44,345 nucleotides of DNA from Rhizobiaceae bacterium (GCA_025458045.1 JALOTE010000016.1:1-44345), one strand, 5' to 3'; counted from the stretch's first letter, positions 32,114-42,615 are shown. Notes: generated by a model not told the origin, from the letters alone. Numbers and translations are program-made.

Positions 32114-33013
32114 ATGCGCTATGGGTTCATTGGTCTGGGCAATCTGGGTGGGCATCTGGCGGCAAGCCTGCTGAGGGAAGGGTTTGCGGTCACGGTCAGC
32201 GATCTGAACCCGGCGCTTGCCCAACGGCACATCGCGCTCGGCGCATCGTTTGCGCCAACGCCCGAGGAGGTGGCGGGCAGTTGTGATGCCGTGTTCACCT
32301 GCCTGCCATCGCCCGCCGTGTCTGAAATGGTGCTCGGCCGGATGCTGGCGTCCGCACGCGTCGGCATGGACTGGATCGAAATGTCCACTCTTGGCCGCGA
32401 TGATGTGCTGCGGCTTGCCGCACAGGCGGACAAGCACGGCGTGCGCATGATGGAATCCCCGGTCACCGGCGGCGTGCATCTGGCCGGGCAGGGCAAGATC
32501 ACGGTTCTGGCCGGCGGCGATCTGGACGTGTTCGAGAAACACAAGCCCGCGCTCCAGGCGATGGGCGGCAAGATCCTGCACATGGGGCCGCTTGGCTCGG
32601 CGTCCGTCATCAAAGTGATCACCAACATGCTGGCCTTCATCCATCTGGTCGCCGATGGCGAGGCGCTGATGCTGGCCAAACGCGGAGGGCTTGACCTCGC
32701 GAAAAGCTGGGAGGCGATAGCGGCGTCGTCAGGCACGTCCTTCGTGCATGAAACGGAGGGCCAACTGATTCTCAATGGCTCCTATGACATCGCGTTCACG
32801 ATGGATCTGGCGCTCAAGGATTTGGGTTTCGCCATGGCGTTCGGCCGCGAGTTCGGCGTGCCGCTCGACCTTGCCGGCATGACGCATCAGACTTTCATGC
32901 GCGGCGCGGCGGCCTATGGCGGGCAGGCGCAATCGACCCAGGTCGTGAAGCTGCTGGAGGATGCGCTCGGCACCGATCTTCGCGCGCCCGGCTTTCCTTC
33001 AAGACTGGAATGA
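32114..33013 (+). CDS. 3-Hydroxyisobutyrate dehydrogenase family oxidoreductase
   Basis: A 299-residue beta-hydroxyacid dehydrogenase. It has the NAD-binding GFIGLGNLGGHLAASL, the signature loop MESPVTGGVHLAGQGKI with LAGGDLDVF, and the catalytic Lys region GSASVIKVITNMLAF; the C-terminal helical domain runs to LEDALGTDLRAPGF. Such enzymes oxidise 3-hydroxy acids such as 3-hydroxyisobutyrate or tartronate semialdehyde. It is divergent from the BKACE gene and followed by the flavoprotein and AcuI genes, all on the plus strand. GGGGAGG 9-15 bases before ATG 32114 is a strong ribosome site. The actual substrate cannot be assigned; a link to the betaine cluster or to a C3 pathway is possible. Confidence 0.87.
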   Translation: MRYGFIGLGNLGGHLAASLLREGFAVTVSDLNPALAQRHIALGASFAPTPEEVAGSCDAVFTCLPSPAVSEMVLGRMLASARVGMDWIEMSTLGRDDVLRLAAQADKHGVRMMESPVTGGVHLAGQGKITVLAGGDLDVFEKHKPALQAMGGKILHMGPLGSASVIKVITNMLAFIHLVADGEALMLAKRGGLDLAKSWEAIAASSGTSFVHETEGQLILNGSYDIAFTMDLALKDLGFAMAFGREFGVPLDLAGMTHQTFMRGAAAYGGQAQSTQVVKLLEDALGTDLRAPGFPSRLE

Positions 33014-33053
33014 CTACAACGCTGTCCTGAGAGTGCAAGTGCTGGAGCCGGTC

Positions 33054-34283
33054 GTGGCTGAAAGTGTGGTGATCATCGGGGCGGGGCAGGCGGGGTTTTC
33101 CTGCGCCATGCGGCTGAGGAGCAAGGGCTTTCCCGGCACGGTGACCATCCTTGGCGATGAGCCGCATTTCCCGTATCAGCGCCCGCCGCTTTCAAAGGGC
33201 TATGTCACCGGCAAGACCGGCGTGGACGGGCTGGCGCTCAGCGGCGAGACCGCTTTTGCCGATCATGGCGTTACATTTCTAAAGGGCGCCGCCGCGCAAT
33301 CGGTTGATGCGAATGCCCGCAGCGTCACACTCAAGGGCGGCCGGGCGATTGGCTATGACGCGCTTGTGTTTGCCACCGGCTCGCGCGCGCGCCGCCTGCC
33401 GGACGCCATGGGGATGGGGCTGAAAGGGGTGCATACCTTGCGCGGCCTGGCGGATGCCGACGCGCTGAGGGACGCCGTGCAAGACGCGCGCCATGCCGTC
33501 ATCATCGGCGGCGGTTTCATCGGACTGGAATTTGCAGCGACGCTCGCCGCCCAAGGCGTGACGGTCACGCTTTTGGAAGCAGCGCCGCGCATCCTGAACC
33601 GCGTTGCGGGCGAAACCATGTCCCGTCTGGTTGCCGAGAAACACCGGTCGCACGGTGTCAGCATCCGAACCGGAGTGACGCTTGAACGGTTGGATGGCGT
33701 GGATGGCCGCTTCACCGGCGTCTCGCTGGCGGACGGATCGAATATTGCTGCCGATCTCGCGCTTGTCGGCATTGGCGGCCTCGCCAATGATGAACTGGCG
33801 GCAGGCGCGGGCTTGGAGACGAAAAACGGAATCACCGTTGACGCCCATGCGCGGACCGCCGATCCGGCTGTGTATGCGGCGGGGGACTGCGCGCTTTTCC
33901 CGATCGCAGGCACGATGATGCGGCTTGAATCAGTGCAAAACGCGATCGATCAGGCACACCATGTCGCTGACGAAATCATGGGTGTTCACATGCCTTACGC
34001 GCCGGTGCCCTGGTTTTGGTCGGATCAGTATGACTGGAAATTGCAGACGGCCGGTTTGGCTGTCGCACCGGACGGGGAGATCGCGCTGCAAGGGCATCGC
34101 GAGGGCGCGACCGCTGTCTGGTACATCAAGCATGGCCGGGCGATTGCGGTTGACACGATCAATGACGGCAAGACCCACATGGCGGCGCGGCGCATCTTCG
34201 CTGCCGGTCATGCGCTCACTGCCGCTGACATTTCCGCGCCGGATTTTGATCCGGTGCAGGTGATGCGCGGCCTGAAGAACTGA
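33054..34283 (+). CDS. Ferredoxin reductase-like FAD/NAD(P)H oxidoreductase
   Basis: A 409-residue flavoprotein of the rhodocoxin/putidaredoxin reductase type. FAD motif VVIIGAGQAGFSCAMRLRSK at the N-terminus, PYQRPPLSKGYV, the NAD(P)H motif AVIIGGGFIGLEFAATLAAQG, the second FAD motif VYAAGDCALFP, and a C-terminal domain with WFWSDQYDWKLQTAGL. These enzymes reduce a ferredoxin that feeds a P450 or Rieske oxygenase, but no ferredoxin or oxygenase is encoded nearby. The start GTG 33054 is preceded by GGAG at a 7-base distance; GTG 33033 is an alternative, and the frame is open further upstream over the dehydrogenase gene. Partner unknown. Confidence 0.88.
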   Translation: MAESVVIIGAGQAGFSCAMRLRSKGFPGTVTILGDEPHFPYQRPPLSKGYVTGKTGVDGLALSGETAFADHGVTFLKGAAAQSVDANARSVTLKGGRAIGYDALVFATGSRARRLPDAMGMGLKGVHTLRGLADADALRDAVQDARHAVIIGGGFIGLEFAATLAAQGVTVTLLEAAPRILNRVAGETMSRLVAEKHRSHGVSIRTGVTLERLDGVDGRFTGVSLADGSNIAADLALVGIGGLANDELAAGAGLETKNGITVDAHARTADPAVYAAGDCALFPIAGTMMRLESVQNAIDQAHHVADEIMGVHMPYAPVPWFWSDQYDWKLQTAGLAVAPDGEIALQGHREGATAVWYIKHGRAIAVDTINDGKTHMAARRIFAAGHALTAADISAPDFDPVQVMRGLKN

Positions 34284-34313
34284 TTCCGGCATTCCGGCAA
34301 GGAGATTGAAAAG

Positions 34314-35306
34314 ATGGGCTTTCGTGCGCTTGTGGTTGAGAAAGAGGGCGACGCCCCGACATCGGCGTCGGTGCAGACCGTGGACGAATCGCGCCTGCCT
34401 GCGGGCGACGTGACGGTCGCGGTTGAGTATTCCACCGTCAACTACAAGGACGGGCTGTGCATCGGGCCGGGCGGCGGGCTGGTCAGAACCTACCCGCATG
34501 TGCCGGGGATTGATTTCGCGGGAACCGTCGAGGCTTCTGACGATGCCCGCTACAAGCCGGGCGACAGGGTGGTGCTGACGGGCTGGCGTGTGGGCGAAGT
34601 GCATTGGGGCGGCTTCGCAGAAAAGGCGCGCGTCAAGGCTGATTGGCTGGTGCCGCTGCCCGACGGGCTGTCGACGCGCCAAGCGATGGCGGTTGGCACG
34701 GCCGGGCTCACTTCCATGCTGGCGGTGATGGCGCTCGAAGCCCATGGCCTGAAGCCGGGCAGTGGCCCTGTTCTGGTCACCGGCGCTGCCGGCGGCGTCG
34801 GCTCGGTTGCCGTGGCGATCCTTGCCAAGCTCGGCCATGAGGTCGCGGCGGTCACGGGGCGGCCGGAAACGGAAGCCTATTTGCGCTCGCTTGGCGCAAG
34901 CCAGATCGTGGCGCGCGAAACGATCAACGAAACCGTGAAGCGCCCGCTGGAGGCCGAAACCTGGGCCGGATGCATCGATGCCGTGGGAGGCGCGATGCTG
35001 GCGCGTGTGCTTGGCCAAATGAAATATGGTGCCTCGGTGGCGGCGGTCGGTCTGGCGGGTGGCGCGAACCTTCCGGCCACCGTCATTCCGTTCCTGCTGC
35101 GTGGAGTCAATCTGCTCGGCATCGACAGCGTGATGCAGCCTTACCAAAACCGTGTCGCTGCCTGGACACGCATCGCCGCCGACCTGCCGTTGGACAAGCT
35201 TGAAGCCATGGTCCGCCCCGCCACATTGGCCGATCTTCCGCAACTGGGTGCCGACATCCTGAAGGGGCAAGTGCAAGGCCGCGTGGTCGTGGATGTTCGG
35301 GCCTGA
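34314..35306 (+). CDS. acuI: Acrylyl-CoA reductase-like MDR oxidoreductase
   Basis: A 330-residue medium-chain dehydrogenase/reductase of the YhdH/AcuI group, which reduces acrylyl-CoA to propionyl-CoA with NADPH in 3-hydroxypropionate, DMSP and related metabolism. Typical features are MGFRALVVEKEG, VEYSTVNYKDGLCI, PHVPGIDFAGTVE, the nucleotide-binding VTGAAGGVGSVAVAILAKLG, GIDSVMQPYQNRVAAWTRIA and the ending LPQLGADILKGQVQGRVVVD. AAGGAG precedes ATG 34314. It is 30 bases after the flavoprotein gene and probably co-transcribed. Zinc ligands of classical alcohol dehydrogenases are absent, as expected for this group. Confidence 0.9.
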   Translation: MGFRALVVEKEGDAPTSASVQTVDESRLPAGDVTVAVEYSTVNYKDGLCIGPGGGLVRTYPHVPGIDFAGTVEASDDARYKPGDRVVLTGWRVGEVHWGGFAEKARVKADWLVPLPDGLSTRQAMAVGTAGLTSMLAVMALEAHGLKPGSGPVLVTGAAGGVGSVAVAILAKLGHEVAAVTGRPETEAYLRSLGASQIVARETINETVKRPLEAETWAGCIDAVGGAMLARVLGQMKYGASVAAVGLAGGANLPATVIPFLLRGVNLLGIDSVMQPYQNRVAAWTRIAADLPLDKLEAMVRPATLADLPQLGADILKGQVQGRVVVDVRA

Positions 35307-35308
35307 AC

Positions 35309-35965
35309 CTAAATCCGTGTCCGCACGCTGTGACCGGGCCTGTATGCCATCCTGGCAAAAGTGATCATCTGATCATCCAGCCACGTCGTGCGCTCCGACA
35401 GGAACAGGGCGGCGCCCGGTTTCTCGTGCAGCAGTCTGGCTTCCTCCGGCGAGGCGGACGCGGCGGAAAACGCGAATTCCGCATCCGTGAAGGGCATGGC
35501 GTCGACCAGCCATTCATTCGGATTGACGGCGCTGAAATCGGCTTCGCGCGCCGTTGGCACGATTGTGAGGTTGATGCGGCGCGTCTCGAACATGAACGGT
35601 TTGCCATTTGCACTGTGCAGGCATGATAGATGCAGCCAGGCTTGTGTGGCCCCATCCGGGATGATGGCGCGGGCGAGCAGCGCGTAGCCATAGGCAGCCC
35701 CTGTGGTCTCGACTTCGCGACGCACCAGCGGGATATCCAACCGTGCCTGACGAACGGGCCGCGCGGCGACGCGGGTGCCGGCGTTGCGGCGGCGCTCAAG
35801 GATGCCCTCATCCGAAAGGGCCGTCAGCACCTTGTTCATCGTGGCGCGGGCGACACCGAATTGCGAAGCCAGTTCGATTTCACCCGGTATGGCGTCGCCC
35901 GCCCGCCATTCGCGGGCGCGCACCCGGCGCATGATTTCCTCGCGTATGGCGCGGTGGCTGGTCAC
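35309..35965 (-). CDS. hutC: Histidine utilisation repressor (GntR/HutC family)
   Basis: A 218-residue GntR-family regulator of the HutC subfamily. The N-terminal winged helix contains WRAGDAIPGEIELASQFGVA, RATMNKVLTALSDEGILERR and RNAGTRVA; the C-terminal chorismate lyase-like ligand domain includes RRINLTIVP, NPNEWLVDAMPFTDAEF and LFLSERTTWLDDQMITFARM. In characterised hut systems it represses hut genes and is released by urocanate. It overlaps the hutF stop (ATGA), and a perfect dyad lies in the hutF-hutI promoter region (37337-37350). Ends 2 bases from the convergent acuI. Confidence 0.93.
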   Translation of the reverse strand: MTSHRAIREEIMRRVRAREWRAGDAIPGEIELASQFGVARATMNKVLTALSDEGILERRRNAGTRVAARPVRQARLDIPLVRREVETTGAAYGYALLARAIIPDGATQAWLHLSCLHSANGKPFMFETRRINLTIVPTAREADFSAVNPNEWLVDAMPFTDAEFAFSAASASPEEARLLHEKPGAALFLSERTTWLDDQMITFARMAYRPGHSVRTRI

Positions 35966-37326
35966 AGCCGTTCGACGAGCCGGCGCAAGGTCGCGCGGTA
36001 GCGCCGGGTGATCGCCTCATGGGCGTGGTGCCTGCCGCCGCGCACAATGTGGCGGCCGGCCGACCAGACATCCGAGACCACCCGGTCATCGGCGGCAAAC
36101 AGCCAGCCGTCGATCCATTGTGAGTGCTGGAGCGGTGCAAGGGCCAGATGTTGAGTGTTGAGCGCAACGAGATCGGCCAGCATGCCCGGCGCAATCTCGC
36201 CAGCTCGCCGGCCGAGCGCCTGCGCTGAGCCGGCCGCGGCACGCCGGTAGAGCTGTTCACCGGTCGAGCCTTCGTCGACCGCGAGCGCGTTGCGCATGCC
36301 GGATTTCAGCCGCTGGCTATATTCAAGCTGAGCCAGTTCCCCCCCGAGCGTGATGCGGATGTTGGAATCAGATCCGGTGCCGAAAGCACCGCCGGCCCCC
36401 ACATAGGCCTGACCGTTGAAAATCCCGTCGCCGAGATTGGCTTCGGTGACAGGGCAGAGCCCCGCAACCGCGCCCGAAGCGGCAAGTCTCACGGTTTCAT
36501 CGTCGGTCATGTGGGTGCAATGGATGAGGCACCAGTTCCGCCCGAGCGGCGTGTTGTCGAGCAGCCATTCGACCGGGCGCTGGCCCAGCCATTGAACGGT
36601 GTCCGCCACCTCCTTGGGCTGTTCTGCCGCGTGGATGTGGATCGGCCTGTTGCTGTGCGATTGGCTGATCTGCCGCATCTGCTCCGGATTGACGGCGCGC
36701 AGCGAATGCGGCGCGACGCCGATGATTGCGTCGGCGGGGAGCTCACGCGCTGAATCAAGAACCGAATCGAAAAGCCGCTCGAAGCCGTTCCAATCATTGC
36801 CGAAACGCAGCTGGCCGCCGTGCAGCGGCGCCTCGCCTGTGCCGCCATACGCATAGAGAACCGGCAAATGCGTCAGCCCGATGCCGGTTTCGAGCGCGGC
36901 GGCAAACACCCGTCCCGACAACTCATCCACCCGCGCATAGGGCGCGCCGCCGGGCTGGTGATGCACGTAGTGAAACTCGCCCACCGACGCGAACCCGGCC
37001 TCCGCCATTTCCATGAACACGAGTGCGGCAACCGCTTCGTATTCCTCCGGCGTCAGATGATCGAGGAAGCGATACATGAGTTCGCGCCATGACCAGAAAT
37101 CATCCCGGCCATGCGCGCGGTGTTCCGTCATGCCAGCCATGGCGCGCTGGAAACAATGCGAATGCAGGTTGCCGGGGGCAGGCAGCAATGCATCGACATG
37201 CACCGCATCCGGCAGGCGAGCCGCGCCTGCCTCCACGCCTGCGATTACGCCGCCGGAAAGCACGATGCGCACATCGCCGCGCCACCCTTCCGGCAGCAGC
37301 GCATATGCGGCGTGAATTGTCTGCAT
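35962..37326 (-). CDS. hutF: Formimidoylglutamate deiminase
   Basis: A 454-residue zinc amidohydrolase converting N-formimidoyl-L-glutamate to N-formyl-L-glutamate and ammonia. Metal ligands are seen in the family positions: LHSHCFQRAMAGM, HIHAAEQPKEVADT and the late Asp in GTGSDSNIRI; other typical pieces are GRDDFWSWRELMYRF and HYVHHQPGG. Together with hutG it defines the five-step histidine route, which uses formylglutamate instead of formimidoylglutamase HutE/HutG-type direct cleavage. It is transcribed divergently from hutI, and its start is 10 bases from the operator dyad. The stop overlaps hutC. Confidence 0.95.
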   Translation of the reverse strand: MQTIHAAYALLPEGWRGDVRIVLSGGVIAGVEAGAARLPDAVHVDALLPAPGNLHSHCFQRAMAGMTEHRAHGRDDFWSWRELMYRFLDHLTPEEYEAVAALVFMEMAEAGFASVGEFHYVHHQPGGAPYARVDELSGRVFAAALETGIGLTHLPVLYAYGGTGEAPLHGGQLRFGNDWNGFERLFDSVLDSARELPADAIIGVAPHSLRAVNPEQMRQISQSHSNRPIHIHAAEQPKEVADTVQWLGQRPVEWLLDNTPLGRNWCLIHCTHMTDDETVRLAASGAVAGLCPVTEANLGDGIFNGQAYVGAGGAFGTGSDSNIRITLGGELAQLEYSQRLKSGMRNALAVDEGSTGEQLYRRAAAGSAQALGRRAGEIAPGMLADLVALNTQHLALAPLQHSQWIDGWLFAADDRVVSDVWSAGRHIVRGGRHHAHEAITRRYRATLRRLVERL

Positions 37327-37336
37327 CGCGGCCTCT

Positions 37337-37371
37337 TATGTCTAGACATATTCACGCTAGTCGCCTAGCGT
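37337..37371. promoter_or_regulatory. hut divergent promoter region with HutC operator
   Basis: TATGTCTAGACATA (37337-37350) is a perfect 14-base palindrome lying 10 bases upstream of the hutF ATG. A second dyad, ACGCTAG-TCGC-CTAGCGT (37354-37371), follows directly on the hutI side. Symmetric TGT...ACA sites are typical for GntR/HutC regulators. The region lies between the two hut transcription units, 27 bases before hutI, so a HutC dimer here could silence both. Binding is inferred. Confidence 0.68.
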
Positions 37372-37398
37372 CGTCGCGTCAATGGGAGTTCGGTGACC

Positions 37399-38598
37399 AT
37401 GCCTGTTCTGTTCAATGCGACGGTGGCGACCATGGCGGAAGGCGGCGCGCCCTATGGCCTGATCGCAAATGGTGCGCTGGCGTTGCGCGGCGCGGCGATT
37501 GAATGGGTCGGCCCGGCGGACCAGCTTCCAGCGCAGTTTTCCGGCGACGAGCACTTTGATTGCGGCGGGCGGCTGATCACGCCCGGCCTGATCGATTGCC
37601 ACACCCATATTGTCCATGGCGGCAACCGCGCGCACGAGTTCGAAATGCGGCTCGGTGGCGCGACCTATGAGGAGATCGCGCGGGCGGGGGGCGGCATTCT
37701 CTCGACGGTTGCCGAAACGCGCCTTGCCAAGGATGCGGTGTTGCTCGCTGATGCCGCCAGGCGTGTCGACGCGCTGATGGCGGAGGGTGTCACCACGCTG
37801 GAGATCAAGTCGGGCTACGGGCTTGATGCGGCAACCGAAATGAAGATGCTGCGCATAGCCCGCGTGATCGGGCGCACACGGCCGCTCAGCGTGGTGACGA
37901 GCTTTCTCGGCGCCCATGCGGTTCCGGCGGAGTACAAGGGCAGGGCGGACGCCTATCTCGACGAAGTGTGCATTCCAGCGCTGGAAGCGGCCCATGCCGC
38001 CCGCTTCGTCGACGCGGTGGACGGTTTCTGCGAGGCGATCGCCTTTTCTCCGGCGCATATCGAGCGGCTGTTCCTCAAGGCCAAGGCGCTCGGCCTGCCT
38101 GTGAAGCTTCACGCCGAGCAATTGTCGAACTCCGGCGGGGCGGCGCTGGCCGCGCGCTTCGCCGCGCTGTCGGCCGATCATCTGGAACATCTCGACCATG
38201 AAGGCATTGACGCCATGAAAGCGGCAGGCACCGTGGCCGTGCTGCTGCCCGGCGCGGCATACACGCTGCGGGAAACGACGCTGCCGCCGGTTGCGAAGCT
38301 GCGGCAGGCGGGAGTGCCGATGGCGGTCGCAACCGATTGCAACCCCGGTTCCTCGCCGCTTTCCTCGATCCTGACGGCGATGAACATGGCCTGCACCCTG
38401 TTCCGCCTCACGCCCGAGGAAGCGCTGGCAGGTGCGACACGCAATGCGGCGCGCGCCCTCGGCCTTGCCGATCGCGGTGTGATAGCGGCCGGCAAACGTG
38501 CGGACCTTTGCCTGTGGGATGCGAGCCACCCGGCGGAACTGAGTTACCGCATCGGCTTCAACCCCTTGTCCGAACGCATTTTCGGAGGAGCGCTGTGA
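37399..38598 (+). CDS. hutI: Imidazolonepropionase
   Basis: A 399-residue zinc amidohydrolase that opens 4-imidazolone-5-propionate to N-formimidoylglutamate. Family marks are [20 protein letters not shown] (metal HxH), [39 protein letters not shown] and [17 protein letters not shown] 37399 was chosen over GTG 37393 because GGGAG at 37384-37388 fits it and because the family starts about here. It is the first plus-strand hut gene; the stop overlaps hutH (GTGA). Regulated presumably by HutC via the upstream dyad. Confidence 0.96.
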   Translation: MPVLFNATVATMAEGGAPYGLIANGALALRGAAIEWVGPADQLPAQFSGDEHFDCGGRLITPGLIDCHTHIVHGGNRAHEFEMRLGGATYEEIARAGGGILSTVAETRLAKDAVLLADAARRVDALMAEGVTTLEIKSGYGLDAATEMKMLRIARVIGRTRPLSVVTSFLGAHAVPAEYKGRADAYLDEVCIPALEAAHAARFVDAVDGFCEAIAFSPAHIERLFLKAKALGLPVKLHAEQLSNSGGAALAARFAALSADHLEHLDHEGIDAMKAAGTVAVLLPGAAYTLRETTLPPVAKLRQAGVPMAVATDCNPGSSPLSSILTAMNMACTLFRLTPEEALAGATRNAARALGLADRGVIAAGKRADLCLWDASHPAELSYRIGFNPLSERIFGGAL

Positions 38599-40133
38599 GC
38601 GCGCTGGTTCTCAACCCCGGCGCGGCGACGCTCGCCGAGCTTGAGACCGTGTGGCGCGAGGGCCGCGCCGTGCGGCTTGATCCAGCCTGCCATGGTTCCA
38701 TCGAGGCGGCGGCGGCGCTCGTGCAGCGCGCTGTCTCGGCGGGCGCGCCGGTCTATGGCGTCAACACCGGCTTCGGAAAGCTCGCTTCCATCCCCATTGC
38801 TGCCGACGACACCGAAACGCTGCAACGCAATCTCATCGTGTCGCATTGCTGCGGCGTGGGCGAACCGATCCCGACACATGTGGCGCGGCTGATGATGGCG
38901 CTGAAGCTGCTCAGCCTCGGGCGCGGCGCGTCGGGCGTGCGCATGGAGATCATCACCCTGATTGAGGCGATGCTGGCGCGTGGTGTCACGCCGGTCATTC
39001 CGGGGCAGGGCTCGGTCGGCGCATCGGGCGACCTGGCACCGCTGGCGCATATGGCGGCGGCAATGTTGGGGGAGGGCGAGGCGGAATTCGAGGGACATGT
39101 GATGCATGCGCGCGCGGCCTTGCGCAAGGCCGGGCTTTCGCCGGTGACATTGGGCGCGAAAGAGGGGCTTGCGCTGATCAACGGTACGCAGTTCTCGACC
39201 GCATACGCGCTGGCCGGACTTTTCGCTGTCTGGCGCGCGGCGCAGAACGCGCTCGCCATCGCCTGCCTTTCGACCGACGCGATCATGGGCTCGACCGCAC
39301 CGCTGGAGCCGGAGATCCATGCGCTGCGCGGCCATCGCGGCCAGATCGAAGCTGCCGATGCGATGCGCGCCATTCTCGCCGGATCCGACATCCGCGAAAG
39401 CCACCGCGATGGCGACACCCGCGTGCAGGATCCGTATTGCATCCGCTGCCAGCCGCAGGTGACGGGCGCGGCGATGGACCTTTTGCGCCACGCGGCGCGC
39501 ACGCTCGAAATCGAAGCCAATGCGGCGACCGACAATCCGCTGATCCTGCGCGAGACCGGCCAGATCGTGTCCGGCGGCAATTTCCACGCCGAACCCGTCG
39601 CCTTCGCCGCCGACATGATCGCGATTGCGGCGGCCGAAATCGGTGCGATCAGCCAAAGGCGAATCGCTTTGATGGTGGACCCAACCTTGTCCTTCGATCT
39701 GCCGCCGTTCCTGACGCCCAACCCCGGCCTCAACTCCGGTTTCATGATCGCGGAAGTGACGAGCGCCGCCTTGATGAGCGAGAACAAGCATCTTGCCAAT
39801 CCGTGCTCGACGGATTCAACGCCGACATCGGCCAACCAGGAAGACCATGTGTCGATGGCCGCCCATGGCGCGCGGCGCCTGATGCGGATGGCTGAAAATC
39901 TCGAACGCATCATCGCCATCGAAGCGCTGTGCGCGGCCCAGGGCGTCGGCTTCCGCGCGCCGGTCGAAACGAGCGTGCCTTTGCAGGGGCTGATGCAGCG
40001 GCTTCGGCAGGATGTGCCGCCGCTCGGTGACGACCGCTATCTCGCGCCCGATCTGGATGCGGCGCACAGGCTCGTGCGCGACGGCGACCTCATCGCCGCG
40101 CTCGGTGTCGCGCTGCCGGAGCTTGGCGCATGA
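38595..40133 (+). CDS. hutH: Histidine ammonia-lyase
   Basis: A 512-residue lyase that removes ammonia from L-histidine to give urocanate. The Ala-Ser-Gly triad that forms the MIO cofactor is at residues 143-145 ([14 protein letters not shown]). Other conserved elements are [44 protein letters not shown] and [14 protein letters not shown]. The start is GTG 38595 within the hutI stop, preceded by GGAGGAG-type purines. Its end overlaps hutG by 4 bases. Complete, normal-length gene. Confidence 0.97.
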   Translation: MSALVLNPGAATLAELETVWREGRAVRLDPACHGSIEAAAALVQRAVSAGAPVYGVNTGFGKLASIPIAADDTETLQRNLIVSHCCGVGEPIPTHVARLMMALKLLSLGRGASGVRMEIITLIEAMLARGVTPVIPGQGSVGASGDLAPLAHMAAAMLGEGEAEFEGHVMHARAALRKAGLSPVTLGAKEGLALINGTQFSTAYALAGLFAVWRAAQNALAIACLSTDAIMGSTAPLEPEIHALRGHRGQIEAADAMRAILAGSDIRESHRDGDTRVQDPYCIRCQPQVTGAAMDLLRHAARTLEIEANAATDNPLILRETGQIVSGGNFHAEPVAFAADMIAIAAAEIGAISQRRIALMVDPTLSFDLPPFLTPNPGLNSGFMIAEVTSAALMSENKHLANPCSTDSTPTSANQEDHVSMAAHGARRLMRMAENLERIIAIEALCAAQGVGFRAPVETSVPLQGLMQRLRQDVPPLGDDRYLAPDLDAAHRLVRDGDLIAALGVALPELGA

Positions 40134-40921
40134 CGCCGGTCATCGTCATGCCGGGGGACGGGCCTGTCATTCTCGGCATGCCGCATGGCGGGCTGCATGT
40201 GCCTGCCGCGGTCGCCGCATCGCTGAACGCCAATGGCCGTCAACTTGCCGACACCGACTGGCACATCGTGCAGCTCTATGGCGGGCTCCTGCCCGGCGTC
40301 ACCACCGTGCGCGCGACGTTCCACCGATATGTGATCGACGCCAACCGCGATCCGTCGGGCCACTCGCTTTACCCCGGCCAGAACACGACCGGGCTTGTGC
40401 CCATTACGGACTTCGACGGCGCGGCGATATGGGCGCACATCCCGGATGAGACGGAAATCCTGCGACGGATCAACACGTTCCACGGGCCCTATCATGCGGC
40501 GATTCAGGCTGAAATCGACCGCGTGAAGGCGCGCCATGGCGTGGCGATCCTCTATGATTGCCATTCGATCCGCAGCCGCATCCCGTTCCTGTTTGACGGT
40601 GAGTTGCCGGTTTTGAACATCGGCACGGACAATGGAACAACCTGCGATCCGCAGATCGCGGACGCCGCACGGGCGGTCGCCGCAGCGTCGGGCTTCACCC
40701 ATGTCGTCAACGGCCGCTTCCGCGGCGGCTGGACCACGCGCCATTATGGCAGGCCCGAAACAGGCGTCCACGCGATCCAGATGGAGATCGCGCAATCTGC
40801 CTATCTTGAAACGGAAGCGCCGCCTTTCGCCTTCAGCGAGGCCAAAGCGGCCAATTTGCGCCCCGTGCTTGCATCCATCCTGAACCGCATTTCCGCACTC
40901 GCCCCGGAGTTGTCCCGATGA
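40130..40921 (+). CDS. hutG: N-formylglutamate deformylase
   Basis: A 263-residue amidohydrolase of the N-formylglutamate amidohydrolase family; it hydrolyses N-formylglutamate to glutamate and formate, the last step after HutF. Motifs: [51 protein letters not shown] and [20 protein letters not shown]. It overlaps both neighbours by four bases (ATGA), indicating a coupled hutHGU unit. The formate released could feed the fds dehydrogenase encoded in the same window. Confidence 0.95.
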   Translation: MTPVIVMPGDGPVILGMPHGGLHVPAAVAASLNANGRQLADTDWHIVQLYGGLLPGVTTVRATFHRYVIDANRDPSGHSLYPGQNTTGLVPITDFDGAAIWAHIPDETEILRRINTFHGPYHAAIQAEIDRVKARHGVAILYDCHSIRSRIPFLFDGELPVLNIGTDNGTTCDPQIADAARAVAAASGFTHVVNGRFRGGWTTRHYGRPETGVHAIQMEIAQSAYLETEAPPFAFSEAKAANLRPVLASILNRISALAPELSR

Positions 40922-42615
40922 GCATCGACCGCCGTCACAACCAGCGTGATGTCTTCCCGCCGACAGGGCCGGAAATCAGCGCGAAAAGCTGGCTCACCGA
41001 AGCTCCGATGCGCATGCTGATGAACAACCTCCACCCCGATGTGGCGGAGAACCCGCATGAACTCGTTGTCTATGGCGGCATCGGCCGCGCCGCGCGCGAT
41101 TGGGAGAGTTTCGACCGCATTGTCGCCGCGCTCAAGACACTGGAGGCCGACGAGACGCTGCTTGTCCAGTCCGGCAAGCCGGTCGGAGTGTTCAGGACCC
41201 ACAAGGACGCGCCGCGCGTCCTGATCGCCAACTCAAATCTCGTGCCGCATTGGGCGAACTGGGCGCATTTCCACGAACTCGATCGCAAGGGCCTCATGAT
41301 GTATGGCCAGATGACGGCCGGCTCTTGGATTTACATCGGCACGCAGGGCATCGTCCAAGGGACGTACGAGACCTTTGCCGAGGCGGGCCGACAGCACTAT
41401 GGCGGCGATCTGAAAGGCCGCTGGATCCTGACGGGCGGGCTTGGCGGCATGGGCGGCGCACAGCCTTTGGCCGCCGTGTTTGCGGGCGCGTGCTGCCTCG
41501 CCGTCGAGTGCGATGAGACGCGCATCGATTTCCGCATCCGCACACGTTACCTCGATGCCAAGGCGCACACGCTGGACGAGGCGCTGGCGCTGATCGACCG
41601 GTGGACGACAGCGGGCGAGGCGAAATCCGTCGGTCTTGTCGGCAATGCGGCCGATGTGTTTCCTGAACTTGTGCGGCGCATGAAGGCGGGTGAAACGATG
41701 CCGAACGGACGCCCCGACATCGTGACCGACCAGACCTCCGCCCATGACCCGCTGAACGGCTACCTGCCGCAGGGTTGGAGCGTTGGCGAATGGCGCGCCA
41801 AACGTGAGAGCGACCCGAAAGCGGTGGAGGCCGCCGCCCGCGCTTCGATGAAGGTGCATGTGCAGGCGATGGTCGATTTCTGGAACGCAGGCGTGCCGAC
41901 GCTCGATTACGGCAACAACATCCGGCAAGTGGCGAAGGAGGAGGGGCTCGACAACGCTTTCGCGTTTCCGGGCTTCGTGCCCGCCTACATCCGCCCGTTG
42001 TTTTGCCGCGGCATCGGACCCTTCCGCTGGTGTGCGCTGTCCGGCGACCCGGACGACATCCGCAAGACGGATGCGGCGATGAAGAAGCTGTTCCCCAACA
42101 ACACGCATCTGCACCGTTGGCTCGACATGGCGGGCGAGCGGATTGCCTTCCAGGGCCTGCCCGCCCGCATCTGCTGGATCGGGCTCGGCGACCGGCACAA
42201 GGCCGGGCTGATGTTCAACCGGATGGTCGCCTCAGGCGAACTGAAAGCTCCGATTGTCATCGGGCGCGACCATCTGGATTCCGGTTCGGTCGCCTCGCCC
42301 AACCGCGAGACGGAAGCGATGAAGGATGGCTCGGATGCCGTGTCCGACTGGCCGCTTTTGAACGCACTCCTCAACACCGCCTCAGGTGCCACCTGGGTCA
42401 GCCTGCACCATGGCGGCGGTGTCGGCATGGGGTTCAGCCAGCATTCCGGCATGGTGGTTGTCGCCGACGGCACGCGCGGCGCTGCCGCGCGGCTGAAGCG
42501 TGTGTTGTGGAACGACCCGGCAACCGGCGTGATGCGCCATGCGGATGCCGGTTATGACATCGCCGTTGATTGCGCGAAGGAGCACGGACTGAGGCTGCCG
42601 GGCAGTTTGGGGTGA
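40918..42615 (+). CDS. hutU: Urocanate hydratase
   Basis: A 565-residue NAD-containing hydratase converting urocanate to 4-imidazolone-5-propionate. Characteristic segments are [102 protein letters not shown] and [10 protein letters not shown] with the active-site region. It starts at ATG 40918, overlapping the hutG stop. It is the final gene of the plus-strand hut operon; the 61 bases to the convergent DAHP synthase hold no clear hairpin terminator. Confidence 0.97.
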   Translation: MSIDRRHNQRDVFPPTGPEISAKSWLTEAPMRMLMNNLHPDVAENPHELVVYGGIGRAARDWESFDRIVAALKTLEADETLLVQSGKPVGVFRTHKDAPRVLIANSNLVPHWANWAHFHELDRKGLMMYGQMTAGSWIYIGTQGIVQGTYETFAEAGRQHYGGDLKGRWILTGGLGGMGGAQPLAAVFAGACCLAVECDETRIDFRIRTRYLDAKAHTLDEALALIDRWTTAGEAKSVGLVGNAADVFPELVRRMKAGETMPNGRPDIVTDQTSAHDPLNGYLPQGWSVGEWRAKRESDPKAVEAAARASMKVHVQAMVDFWNAGVPTLDYGNNIRQVAKEEGLDNAFAFPGFVPAYIRPLFCRGIGPFRWCALSGDPDDIRKTDAAMKKLFPNNTHLHRWLDMAGERIAFQGLPARICWIGLGDRHKAGLMFNRMVASGELKAPIVIGRDHLDSGSVASPNRETEAMKDGSDAVSDWPLLNALLNTASGATWVSLHHGGGVGMGFSQHSGMVVVADGTRGAAARLKRVLWNDPATGVMRHADAGYDIAVDCAKEHGLRLPGSLG

